Part shown: in pieces, positions 46,974 to 54,548 of the stretch
How positions within the stretch are numbered: the stretch's first letter is position 1
Layout of the letters: every line of letters begins with the position of its first letter
DNA from: Actibacterium naphthalenivorans
Lineage (GTDB): Bacteria > Pseudomonadota > Alphaproteobacteria > Rhodobacterales > Rhodobacteraceae
Length of the DNA stretch: 64,000 bases
Assembly (NCBI RefSeq): GCF_014196965.1
Contig: NZ_JACIEQ010000001.1
Span: 1,302,001 to 1,366,000, forward strand
Direction: 5' to 3'
Notes under the pieces: generated by a model
Seen by the model: only the letters and a program-made list of their open reading frames with translations
Told to the model about the DNA's origin: nothing
Database searches by the model: none
Translations under genes and position numbers: made by a program

Positions 46974-47450
46974 CTAAAGTTGCTCCTTTGATTGGGGGGA
47001 TGTTGTCTTGCCTGCCAGCGTACGCACCATGGCCTGGACCGAGCTGCGCAGGTCCTCGATCGCCACCGGATCGAGGCCGAGTTGATTTTCAAGGGTTTCC
47101 GGCACCTTCCGCGCAGCGGCGCGCAGGTCCCGGCCGTCTTGTGTCAGCGCGATCAGAACCCGCCGCTCGTCTTGCGGGTCGCGGCGGCGCGCGACAAGGC
47201 CCGCTTGCTCCATGCGTTTCAGCAACGGGGTCAGCGTGCCGCTGTCGAGATGCAGGCGCGCGCCCAGCTCGCCCACACTGAGCGGGTCGTGTTCCCACAG
47301 CACTAGCATGACCAGATATTGCGAGTAGGTCAGACCCAAAGGCGCCAGCACGGGCCGATAGGCCCGTTGCAACAGGTTGGTGGCCGCATAAAGCGGAAAA
47401 CAGACCTGCCGGTCGAGATTCAGCGGATCGTCGTCATTCGGGGCGGACAC
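46974..47450 (-). CDS. ohrR: OhrR-type MarR family peroxide-sensing repressor
   Basis: A 158-residue winged-helix regulator. It has the N-terminal reactive Cys17 in LDRQVCFPLYAA characteristic of OhrR, the helix-turn-helix LSVGELGARLHLDSGTLTPLLKR and the wing RDPQDERRVLIALT. Organic hydroperoxides oxidise the cysteine and release DNA. The linked ohr gene 14 bp upstream supports the identity. The palindrome at 47936-47947 ahead of ohr is the likely operator. Confidence 0.93.
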   Translation of the reverse strand: MSAPNDDDPLNLDRQVCFPLYAATNLLQRAYRPVLAPLGLTYSQYLVMLVLWEHDPLSVGELGARLHLDSGTLTPLLKRMEQAGLVARRRDPQDERRVLIALTQDGRDLRAAARKVPETLENQLGLDPVAIEDLRSSVQAMVRTLAGKTTSPQSKEQL

Positions 47451-47464
47451 CGAACCCTGCTCCT

Positions 47465-47890
47465 TCAGCGTGTCTTGACCGATAGGGCAACGTCGATATT
47501 GCCCCGGACGGCGTTGGAATAGGGGCAGGCCTTGTGCGCCTCCGAAAGGATCTCTTCGGCGGTTGCCTGATCGACACCCGCGAGGGTCACGTCCAGCGCG
47601 ACCGTCAGACCGAACCCGCCCGCGCCGTTCGGTTCCATGCCGACGGTGGCGACCACCTCGACATCATTGTCGCGGATTTTCGCTTCCTTGTTGCGGGTCA
47701 CGTGGATGACGGCGTTGCCGAAACAGGCGGCATAGCCAGCCGCAAAAAGCTGCTCGGGGTTGGTTGCGCCGCCTTTGCCGCCCAGGGTCTTCGGCATGGA
47801 AAGCTGCAGGTCGACAAGGCCATCGTCGCTGCGGACCGTGCCATTACGGCCGCCAACCGCGGTGACTGTCGTGGAATAAAGTGTGCTCAT
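47465..47890 (-). CDS. ohr: Organic hydroperoxide resistance protein
   Basis: A 141-residue thiol peroxidase of the Ohr/OsmC fold. The peroxidatic Cys56 is in LFAAGYAACFGNA and the resolving Cys121 in ACPYSNAVRGN, both typical of the Ohr subgroup rather than OsmC. The N-terminus MSTLYSTTVTAVGGRNGTV also fits. It reduces organic hydroperoxides using lipoylated proteins. It is the first gene of a four-gene operon that contains its own repressor. Confidence 0.95.
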   Translation of the reverse strand: MSTLYSTTVTAVGGRNGTVRSDDGLVDLQLSMPKTLGGKGGATNPEQLFAAGYAACFGNAVIHVTRNKEAKIRDNDVEVVATVGMEPNGAGGFGLTVALDVTLAGVDQATAEEILSEAHKACPYSNAVRGNIDVALSVKTR

Positions 47891-47935
47891 GGTGAGTCTC
47901 CTGTGTCTGTCTCAACTTTTGTAGTTATCAATATA

Positions 47936-47947
47936 ATTGTGCACAAT
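47936..47947. promoter_or_regulatory. Candidate OhrR operator palindrome
   Basis: ATTGTGCACAAT, a perfect 12-bp palindrome in AT-rich DNA 46 bp upstream of the ohr start. Its position and AT-rich arms fit an OhrR-controlled promoter, though the spacing differs from the Bacillus TACAATT-AATTGTA site. Confidence 0.5.
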
Positions 47948-48070
47948 GCAAAACATACTGCATCACCAACCGATCACGTCGATTTGAAAAGTGGCTCGGA
48001 CAACCTTGGACGACGAGTTGAGTGGATTGTCGTGCTGAAGACGGCCGGGTTGCTGTGATCAGGAGAGACA

Positions 48071-48253
48071 ATGTGCAAAAAGACCCAGGCGAAACCACGG
48101 CACTGGCCGAGCGTGCGGCAGGCAGACCCTGCCGACAATGATCGCAAAGCGGAGACCCTCAGCGCCGGTGAAAGTGTTGCTTCGCGTATGCCAGATGACC
48201 GGACGCCGGCAGATATGACATTGCCCGGTGGGTTCGCGGTTCGGCTAGGATAG
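48071..48253 (+). CDS. Possible 60-residue small protein
   Basis: A short frame starting MCKKTQAKPRHWP with a good CAGGAGAG box 4 nt before the ATG. The product is hydrophilic with no recognised motif. It occupies most of the 354-bp gap between ohr and the TetR gene and overlaps the 3' end of the TetR gene by 9 bp on the other strand. The only evidence is the ribosome binding site. Apart from this frame and the ohr promoter, the gap shows nothing. Confidence 0.3.
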   Translation: MCKKTQAKPRHWPSVRQADPADNDRKAETLSAGESVASRMPDDRTPADMTLPGGFAVRLG

Positions 48254-48754
48254 ACCCGCTGCTGCGGCGTGGAAAGCGTCAGGGTTTGCCAGGACATTGG
48301 CCAACAACATCCCTCCTTCAAGCGCGGCCATGACTTGCAGCGCACGGGATTGCGAAAGCCCCCCTTCGGTCAGCTTCGCCAGGCCAAGCCGGAAGAACTG
48401 TTGCGCTTCGCTCAGCACCTCCTTCGGCAAAGAATGCGATGCGGCCCCTAGCGCACCGCATAGGCACATCTTTCCGTCATCATTCAACGCGCGCCGGAAC
48501 CCCCGCACCCAGGCTTCGACGGTACCGCAGCCGCTTGCGACTTCCTCGTCGACGGACAGCAAAAACCGCTCCGTGTAGCGGCGCGCGACAGAGGCGGCGA
48601 GGTCTTCCTTCGTTGCGAAATGATAATGCACGCTCGCGCTTTTCACCCCGACCTCCTCCGCGATTTCGCGAAAGCTGAAGCCGTTGTATCCCGCGTCGCG
48701 TATCCGCCGCTCCGCCGCATCCATGATCGCATCCGCCGTGTCTTTCACAGTCAC
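48245..48754 (-). CDS. TetR/AcrR family regulator
   Basis: A 169-residue regulator. The N-terminal helix-turn-helix covers FSFREIAEEVGVKSASVHYHFATKEDL. The C-terminal domain is compact and contains CLCGALGAASHSLP, which resembles the TetR_C_11/YfiR-type ligand domain. It is divergent from the flavin oxidase gene. The 149 bp between them hold two related operator-like sequences, so it probably represses itself and that gene. Confidence 0.9.
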   Translation of the reverse strand: MTVKDTADAIMDAAERRIRDAGYNGFSFREIAEEVGVKSASVHYHFATKEDLAASVARRYTERFLLSVDEEVASGCGTVEAWVRGFRRALNDDGKMCLCGALGAASHSLPKEVLSEAQQFFRLGLAKLTEGGLSQSRALQVMAALEGGMLLANVLANPDAFHAAAAGLS

Positions 48755-48762
48755 ATCCCCTC

Positions 48763-48782
48763 ACCTATCAACCGATAGATAG
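48763..48782. promoter_or_regulatory. TetR operator-like repeat, copy 1
   Basis: CCTATCAACCGATAGATAGG is an imperfect palindrome, 9 bp upstream of the TetR start. Its reverse complement matches copy 2 at 48814. Confidence 0.55.
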
Positions 48783-48813
48783 GCCTTGCGCCTTCCACGA
48801 GCAATTGCTAGCA

Positions 48814-48831
48814 ACCTATCTATCGGTAGAT
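48814..48831. promoter_or_regulatory. TetR operator-like repeat, copy 2
   Basis: CCTATCTATCGGTAGATA is near-identical to the reverse complement of copy 1. It lies about 73 bp before the oxidase start, so the two copies could control both divergent promoters. Confidence 0.55.
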
Positions 48832-48903
48832 ATACGGTCATTTCTGCACAGGTGATCATCTTGATCAGAGGATGTCGATGCACAGCATGATGAAACGAGC
48901 CCC

Positions 48904-50046
48904 ATGACCAGATTGCAGACCCCCACGCCAGACGCGCCGGTCCTCATCGTCGGCGGCGGTCTGGCCGGGCTGACCGCCGCGCATCTTCTCCATCGGGCCG
49001 GTGTTGCCTTTCACCTGCTTGAGGCCCGCGATCGGCTGGGCGGTCGCATCCTGACGGCGGACGGTTTCGATCTCGGCCCCTCCTGGTTCTGGCCGGATGA
49101 GCAACCGGACATGCGGGCGCTTGTCACTTCGCTTGGCTTGGCCACCGTTGCACAAAACACTGAGGGCGATGTCATCTTTCAAAGGATGTCCCAGGAGGCG
49201 CCACAACGCTATCGCGGAATGCGGCAGGCGCCACAGTCCATGCGCATCGTCGGCGGCAGCGGTGCCATGATCGCGGCGATGGCCTCCGGCCTGCCGCGGA
49301 CATCCCTCCAACTCGGCGCGCGGATCACGCATGTCGCGCGTGCCGACCCGCTGGTCGAGGTCGGTTTTATCGATGCCGCCGGTGCCGAATGCCGCCTTGC
49401 CGGGGCGCAGGTGCTCCTCGCACTGCCGCCGCGGCTGCTTGACGCGACAGTCGCCTTCTCGCCCGCGCTCGAGGAGGCAACCGCCCGGCGCTGGCGCAAA
49501 ACACCGACCTGGATGGCGCCGCATGCCAAGCTCTTCGCGCTCTACGAGCGGCCGTTCTGGCGCGAGGCGGGGCTTTCCGGCACCGCGCAAAGCCTGGTCG
49601 GCCCGCTCGTCGAGATCCATGATGCGACAACGGCTTCCGGGAAGGCGGCCCTGTTCGGTTTCCTTGGCATGCCTGCCCGACAGCGCGCTGTCGCGGGGCG
49701 CGACTCCCTCGTCGCGGCCGCCGTCCGGCAACTCGCCGAGCTGTTCGGCCCCGATGCCGGAGCGCCGCAGGCGACCCTGTTGAAAGATTGGGCCGCCGAT
49801 CCGCTGACCGCGACCCCGGACGATCAGGAGGCCACAGGTCATCCCGCCCCGAGCGGGGCGCCGTGGGTGCCGGGCGACTGGCAGGGCCGCATCGCGCTCA
49901 TCGGCAGCGAGACCAGCCGCACCGAACCCGGCTATCTCGCCGGGGCGGTCGAGGCCGCCGGACGGGCCGTGGCGGAGATTCTGACCGGGCCGATGGCCTG
50001 CGCGGCGCGCCAACCAAGCCTTGATATCCGGGGGACGAAACCATGA
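48904..50046 (+). CDS. Flavin-dependent amine oxidase-like oxidoreductase
   Basis: A 380-residue FAD enzyme of the amine oxidase family. The N-terminal dinucleotide fold is VLIVGGGLAGLTAAHLLHRAG with LLEARDRLGGRI. GFDLGPSWFWP forms part of the active-site side, and the C-terminal FAD contact is LIGSETSRTEPGYLAGAVEAAGR. It is shorter than monoamine oxidases (about 450), so the substrate is open: amine, amino acid or carotenoid-like. It is divergent from a TetR gene and followed by a cupin gene 80 bp downstream. Confidence 0.88.
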   Translation: MTRLQTPTPDAPVLIVGGGLAGLTAAHLLHRAGVAFHLLEARDRLGGRILTADGFDLGPSWFWPDEQPDMRALVTSLGLATVAQNTEGDVIFQRMSQEAPQRYRGMRQAPQSMRIVGGSGAMIAAMASGLPRTSLQLGARITHVARADPLVEVGFIDAAGAECRLAGAQVLLALPPRLLDATVAFSPALEEATARRWRKTPTWMAPHAKLFALYERPFWREAGLSGTAQSLVGPLVEIHDATTASGKAALFGFLGMPARQRAVAGRDSLVAAAVRQLAELFGPDAGAPQATLLKDWAADPLTATPDDQEATGHPAPSGAPWVPGDWQGRIALIGSETSRTEPGYLAGAVEAAGRAVAEILTGPMACAARQPSLDIRGTKP

Positions 50047-50126
50047 GACCCCGCTCGCGGTCCTGGCCCGTCAAAGGATGAAATCCGGCGACGTCAGGTC
50101 CCGGATGATTTGACCCATGGGAGAAT

Positions 50127-50813
50127 ATGGCAATGCAGATCAATAACGACCTGAACCGCCCCGTCATCGTGCACGCGGCCCGTCTTGACTGGGTGCCCAG
50201 CCCCGCGGCCGGGGTCGAGCGCAAGATGCTTTACCGCGAGGGGGCCGAAGTCGCCCGCGCGAGTTCTGTCGTGCGCTATGCGCCGGGAAGCGCCTTTCCG
50301 GGCCATGTCCATCATGGCGGCGAGGAGATCCTTGTGCTGGAGGGCACCTTTCAGGACGAGCATGGCGATTATCCCGCAGGCAGTTATTTCCGCAACCCGC
50401 CGGGCAGCGCGCATGAACCGGCGGCAAAAGAGGGATGCACGATCTTCGTGCGCCTCTGGCAATACCGCCAGGGTGACGAGGCGCAGATCGTCCGCCAGCC
50501 GGGCGAGGGAGAGGCGGCGCCTTTGCGTTCCGGGGCCAGCGCGGCACGTCTGTTGTTCGACGACGGCGCCGAGCGGGTCTCTCTGGAGGAGTGGCAGCCA
50601 GAGGCAAGGGTGACGGTGGAAAATCAGAGAGGACTCGAATTTCTGGTGCTGTCCGGGGGGCTGCGCGTCGATGGCGACGCCTTAGGCGCGCAAAGCTGGG
50701 GGCGTTTGCCGGCCGGGCAGGCGCTGTGCGCATCCGTCGGCTCTGAAACGGTGCGGATATGGCTCAAGGAGGCGCCGCTTCAGCATCCGCAGAGGGTGCT
50801 GATGCCGGAGTGA
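50127..50813 (+). CDS. ChrR-like cupin domain protein
   Basis: A 228-residue two-cupin protein. The first half has the metal-binding motif FPGHVHHGGEEILVLEGTF with two His and one Glu, then GSYFRNPPGSAHEP giving the last His, as in the C-terminal cupin of ChrR anti-sigma factors. The second half is a degenerate cupin. No zinc-binding anti-sigma domain is present, so it is not a full ChrR. It may sense or act on an oxidised metabolite with the upstream flavin oxidase. A GGGAGA box precedes ATG 50127. Confidence 0.85.
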   Translation: MAMQINNDLNRPVIVHAARLDWVPSPAAGVERKMLYREGAEVARASSVVRYAPGSAFPGHVHHGGEEILVLEGTFQDEHGDYPAGSYFRNPPGSAHEPAAKEGCTIFVRLWQYRQGDEAQIVRQPGEGEAAPLRSGASAARLLFDDGAERVSLEEWQPEARVTVENQRGLEFLVLSGGLRVDGDALGAQSWGRLPAGQALCASVGSETVRIWLKEAPLQHPQRVLMPE

Positions 50814-51096
50814 GGCCGCTTGTGCATGGTTTTACGCTTGATCTCCTCTCGCTGTTTCAGGATCTGCTCAGCGCGACCGAAGTAGACGTCGGCTGACGTC
50901 AGGTTCCCAAGGCTCTCATGGTAGAGTTGATGTTGTAGTCCTCGACCAAGGCACTGATCCGGCGATCGAGATCGCCGGGCAAGAAGTAATGCTAGAGCCG
51001 GACACGGTTCTTCATGGTCTGGGGCCAGCGCTTAACCTTGCCCTGGGTCTGAGTGTGCTATGGCGCTCCGCAGGCGTGATCCATGCCCTTTTCGCC
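50814..51096 (-). pseudogene. Decayed IS3-type transposase C-terminal fragment
   Basis: Read on the minus strand, the fragment encodes GEKGMDHACGAP, a stop in place of the usual Tyr, HTQTQGKVKRWPQTMKNRVRL, a second stop, and HYFLPGDLDRRISALVEDYN. After a 1-base shift comes YHESLGNLTSADVYFGR and then a basic tail. This is the end of the DDE integrase domain of IS3-family transposases, with two in-frame stops and a frameshift. It begins right after the cupin stop codon. No terminal inverted repeats or second half were found, so only a scar remains. Confidence 0.85.
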
Positions 51097-51203
51097 GAGG
51101 CAAACCGCCCCCCGCCTTGCGACGAGGGGGGTTCTTTATATCCGCCGGAAATATGCGGAAAACGCCGCGCGGCGGCGCATCCCTGCCTTTCCAGGCCGGG
51201 GCG
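51097..51203. other. Short gap between the IS remnant and the SDR gene
   Basis: It contains a C6/G6 hairpin (about 51,107-51,130) followed by TTCTTTA on the plus strand, which could be a weak terminator facing away from the remnant. No gene is visible. Confidence 0.3.
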
Positions 51204-51962
51204 TCAGCCCGAGGTGATTCCGTTGTCGGCGCTGAGGCAGGCCCCGTGCACCGATCGCCCACGATCCGAGGTCAGGAACATCAGCGGTTCAACAATGTCA
51301 TCCGGCTGCGAGGGCGGGCGTATACCGGTATAGCGCGCGATGAGGCTCGGGTCGGCATCCGCCGGAAACTGCAATGTCTGGATCATCTCCGTCATCATGC
51401 CCCCCGGCGCCAGCGCGTTGATGCGCACGGGCGAGTGCATGAACTCCATGGCCAGCGACTTGGTCAGGCTCAGCAGCGCTGATTTGGTCGCCGCATAGGG
51501 CGCCGTATAGGCCTGCCCCAGAAACGCCGCCGTAGAGACGACATTGACGATATTTCCCTCGGTTTTCACAAGATGAGGCATCGCCGCCTGGATCATGAAG
51601 AACGGCCCCGTGACATTGGCCGAGAACAGCCGCTCCCACACGTCCGGTGTGACGTCGGCAAGCGCGTGAAACCGCAGGATCCCGGCCACATTGCACAGCA
51701 CGTCAAGACGCCCGAACCCTTCGATTGCGCGTGCAACCGCAGCGGCGCAATGTGCCTGATCGCCCAGATCGCCGGCATAGGTCACGCTTTCGCCGCCCGC
51801 GCCAGAGATGCGCCGCGCGGTCTCGGCCAGCCCCTCGTCATTCAGATCGACCAGGCACAGTTTCGCGCCCTCCGCCGCAAAACGCAGGCTCGCCGCGCGC
51901 CCAAGGCCAGAGGCGGCGCCGGTGACCAGAACGACCTTTCCGTCAAATTCGCCCTTGCCCAT
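51204..51962 (-). CDS. Short-chain dehydrogenase/reductase
   Basis: A 252-residue classical SDR. The cofactor motif is LVTGAASGLGRAA, with acidic LVDLND after beta-2 that favours NAD. NVAG is the structural motif and YAATKSAL holds the catalytic Tyr and Lys, with a Ser in VVSTAAF. It ends in a typical LSADNG block. In a P450 operon it probably oxidises the hydroxyl introduced by the P450 to a ketone. The ATG at 51962 follows the stop of the EthD-like gene by 1 bp. Confidence 0.92.
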   Translation of the reverse strand: MGKGEFDGKVVLVTGAASGLGRAASLRFAAEGAKLCLVDLNDEGLAETARRISGAGGESVTYAGDLGDQAHCAAAVARAIEGFGRLDVLCNVAGILRFHALADVTPDVWERLFSANVTGPFFMIQAAMPHLVKTEGNIVNVVSTAAFLGQAYTAPYAATKSALLSLTKSLAMEFMHSPVRINALAPGGMMTEMIQTLQFPADADPSLIARYTGIRPPSQPDDIVEPLMFLTSDRGRSVHGACLSADNGITSG

Positions 51963-51963
51963 G

Positions 51964-52314
51964 TTACGCGCCCTCCGGTGCTTTGCAGACAAGCGGCGTG
52001 ATCGTTTCGTAGAGGTGGATGGCCATGTCCTCCATCGAGAACGCCTCGCTCATGGCCATCTTCCCGGTCTCGACCAGCGTTCGGAGGCTTTCGACCGCCG
52101 CTGCGGGATCGTCGGTCTCCATCGTGTATATCGCCATGTACCGCTGGGCAGGCGCCCCCTCGGCGCTGTCATCCATCAAGCGGAACCGCTGCGCGGCGAT
52201 AAATCCCGGAACGGCCGTGACATCGGCCAGATGGCGATTGCTGTACCAATCGTTGTACTCGTCCTCTCGCCCCGGAACGGGGTTGCTGAGCACGACATAG
52301 GCAAATTGTGACAT
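51964..52314 (-). CDS. EthD-like dimeric alpha/beta-barrel protein
   Basis: A 116-residue protein with YVVLSNPVPGREDEYNDWYSNRHLADVTAVPGF, the pattern of small ferredoxin-like dimeric barrels related to EthD. It includes the conserved HL near residue 28. Such proteins accompany P450 and other oxidation operons, with roles that are largely unknown. It lies between the ferredoxin and SDR genes in one transcript direction. Confidence 0.8.
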   Translation of the reverse strand: MSQFAYVVLSNPVPGREDEYNDWYSNRHLADVTAVPGFIAAQRFRLMDDSAEGAPAQRYMAIYTMETDDPAAAVESLRTLVETGKMAMSEAFSMEDMAIHLYETITPLVCKAPEGA

Positions 52315-52404
52315 GGTTACTCCTCATTCATGTCTTTGCGGGAACGGGTCGTGTGGTTCGGCGTGTTGAAAGACGGCTTCGCCTCGTTCTGGCGGTGGCG
52401 CGGC

Positions 52405-52716
52405 CTAGTATTCCGTCGGCGCCAGCCGGACGACGAGCCCCTCCAGCGTGTCATCCACGATGATCTGGCAGGAGAGGCGCCACCCTTCCGGGTCGTCCTC
52501 GAGCATCGAACCTTCGAACGCATCAGCCGGGGGAATCCTGCCGGCATTCGCCTCGTCGAGGATGATCTTGCAGGTGCCGCAAGAGGCAACGCCGCCGCAT
52601 TCCGCCAGTATGTCGTTTATCCCCGCCTCCACCGCGCCGCGCATCAGGGACAGGCCAACCGGGATTTCCTTGGTTATTTCCTCCCCGGCTGTGGTGACAA
52701 AGGTAATCTCGGGCAT
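52405..52716 (-). CDS. 2Fe-2S ferredoxin (putidaredoxin type)
   Basis: A 103-residue vertebrate-type ferredoxin starting MPEITFVTTAGEE. The four cluster cysteines are in ECGGVASCGTC and RLSC. It should pass electrons to the P450 encoded just upstream. No ferredoxin reductase is encoded in the window, so one from elsewhere must serve. It lies 80 bp after the P450 stop. Confidence 0.93.
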   Translation of the reverse strand: MPEITFVTTAGEEITKEIPVGLSLMRGAVEAGINDILAECGGVASCGTCKIILDEANAGRIPPADAFEGSMLEDDPEGWRLSCQIIVDDTLEGLVVRLAPTEY

Positions 52717-52796
52717 ATCAGGCTCCAATTGCGGAAAGTTCGCCCGGCCGGACACTTGGCCGGGCAGGTGTAAGGGTGGAATTGAGATGAAACCGG

Positions 52797-54398
52797 TCAG
52801 AGCAGCTTGGTCAGCGCCATCACCGACATGATGTCGCCTCTGACTTTGATCTTGCCCTTTATCATGGCCATCTGGGGGCTCATCTCCTTGTTGAGGATCG
52901 CAACAAAGTTCTTGAGCCCGGCCCGGACGCTGACATCGGCATTCTTTTCGTCGCTCCCGGCAAGTGCCGGCGGATTAACCGTTCCGTCGAGGAAGATCTG
53001 GTGGTCGTCCAGACGCATCTCGATCACCTTTCCGAACGGCTCCATCGTGCTCAGCTTGGCGGCAAGAAAGGCAAGGACATCTTCAATCGAAGATCCGATG
53101 CGCTCCCCCTGCAACTGCGCGGCGGCCACGTCCTGTGGCTTGGCCGTCGCGGCGGTGAGGCGGGTGCGCCGGTCACCCCACACAAGCGGCAGGTTCTTTG
53201 GCTGCAGGATCGGCCCCAGTTCCGTGATCAGCTCTTCGCCCTCGGCGATGCGGAACTCGGGGACAGCCGCCAACAGTTCCTCGATGGCAATCACCGACTC
53301 TCGCCGGGCAAGCGGCGCGCCGATGCAGCGGTGAATCCCGTAGGCGAATGTGATGTGTCGCGGGGTCCGGTCGAAATCGACATCGAACGGGCGGTCCCAC
53401 GCGCCCGGATCGGTGTTGGCCAAGGTCGTCGGCATGGCAATCTTGTCGCCCGGCATGATGGTCACGCCGTCCAGCTCGGTTTGTTTGACGCAGGTGCGGA
53501 ATGTCGTCACCGCAGCATAGCGGCGGTACATTTCCTCGACCGCGGCGGGAATAAGCGTGGGGTCCTCACGCAGGCGGCGCTGGTCTTGCGGGTGTTCGGC
53601 AAGATGGCGGATCTGCCAGGCGATATTGGTGGAGACCGTATCAAGCCCACCGATGAAAAGATTGAAGCACAGCCCGATCAGCTCGTCATCATTCAGCTTG
53701 CGCCCCTCGATCGTGGCGGTCACGGCAAAGCTGATCAGATCGTCTGTGGGCTTGGCGCGGCGGTCTTCGATTTCAGCGCGCAAATAGTCGACCACCAGCC
53801 GCGTGCCCTTGGCGACCTCTTCGATATCCAGACTGTGCAGCAGCATGAATTCCCATTCCATGAACTGCGCCATCCGGTCATGGGGCAGGCCCATCAGATC
53901 AAGAAAGACGACAATCGGGAACTGAAAGGCGAAATGGCCCATGAATTCGCATTCGCCACTGTCCTTGAACGCCGCAATCGCTTCGCGCGCCGCGTCACGC
54001 ACCTTGTCTTCCAGCTTGCGCATACGGCCGGGCGTAAAAAGCGGGTTGAGCAACGTGCGGTAAACCGCATGGGCAGGCGGATCGATTTCGACCGGCACGA
54101 GGTTCCAGGTCTCTCCGATCAGTGTCGGAAACGGCGAAAAGGCCTCGCTCGAGAAATGGTCGGTATCCATGTAAAGCGCCTGTAGCGTTTCCAGCCGCCG
54201 CGGAACCCATGCCGGCTGAAACCCCGGATAGAAATTCGTGGAATAGATCAGGCCCGGCCCTTCGTGCAGAGCGGGAACCATGGTGCTGAACGGGTTGCGG
54301 GAGGTCTGCGCCCCCATGATGAACGGGTAATCCTCACGCACCAGATGTTCAGGCACATGGGCCGGTGTATCGGCAATCACGCCGGCTGTGTCACTCAT
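52797..54398 (-). CDS. Cytochrome P450 fused to a C-terminal SCP2 sterol-carrier domain
   Basis: A 533-residue protein in one frame. Residues 1 to about 408 are a complete class I P450: the I-helix GGLDT is at 250-254, the ExxR motif is E289-M-Y-R292, and the haem loop FAYGIHRCIG is at 351-360 with Cys358 as ligand. After a short linker, about 435-533 match an SCP2 domain ending in NKEMSPQMAMIKGKIKVRGD and LTKLL. SCP2 binds sterols, fatty acyl groups and other lipids, so the fusion may hold or deliver a hydrophobic substrate. It heads an operon with a ferredoxin, an EthD-like protein and an SDR, and diverges from a TetR gene. Confidence 0.93.
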   Translation of the reverse strand: MSDTAGVIADTPAHVPEHLVREDYPFIMGAQTSRNPFSTMVPALHEGPGLIYSTNFYPGFQPAWVPRRLETLQALYMDTDHFSSEAFSPFPTLIGETWNLVPVEIDPPAHAVYRTLLNPLFTPGRMRKLEDKVRDAAREAIAAFKDSGECEFMGHFAFQFPIVVFLDLMGLPHDRMAQFMEWEFMLLHSLDIEEVAKGTRLVVDYLRAEIEDRRAKPTDDLISFAVTATIEGRKLNDDELIGLCFNLFIGGLDTVSTNIAWQIRHLAEHPQDQRRLREDPTLIPAAVEEMYRRYAAVTTFRTCVKQTELDGVTIMPGDKIAMPTTLANTDPGAWDRPFDVDFDRTPRHITFAYGIHRCIGAPLARRESVIAIEELLAAVPEFRIAEGEELITELGPILQPKNLPLVWGDRRTRLTAATAKPQDVAAAQLQGERIGSSIEDVLAFLAAKLSTMEPFGKVIEMRLDDHQIFLDGTVNPPALAGSDEKNADVSVRAGLKNFVAILNKEMSPQMAMIKGKIKVRGDIMSVMALTKLL

Positions 54399-54548
54399 GG
54401 TATCCCCCCAAGGTCGTTTACTCGATCTCCGCCCTCACGCTAAGGTCTGGGGGCCGGAAGAAAATGCCCATTCATTGTAGTGTGCACCTAGCTAAGCGGT
54501 GGCAGCCCACAGGGCGCCGGGAGACAACAGGGAGGAAGGGGAGGTGTG

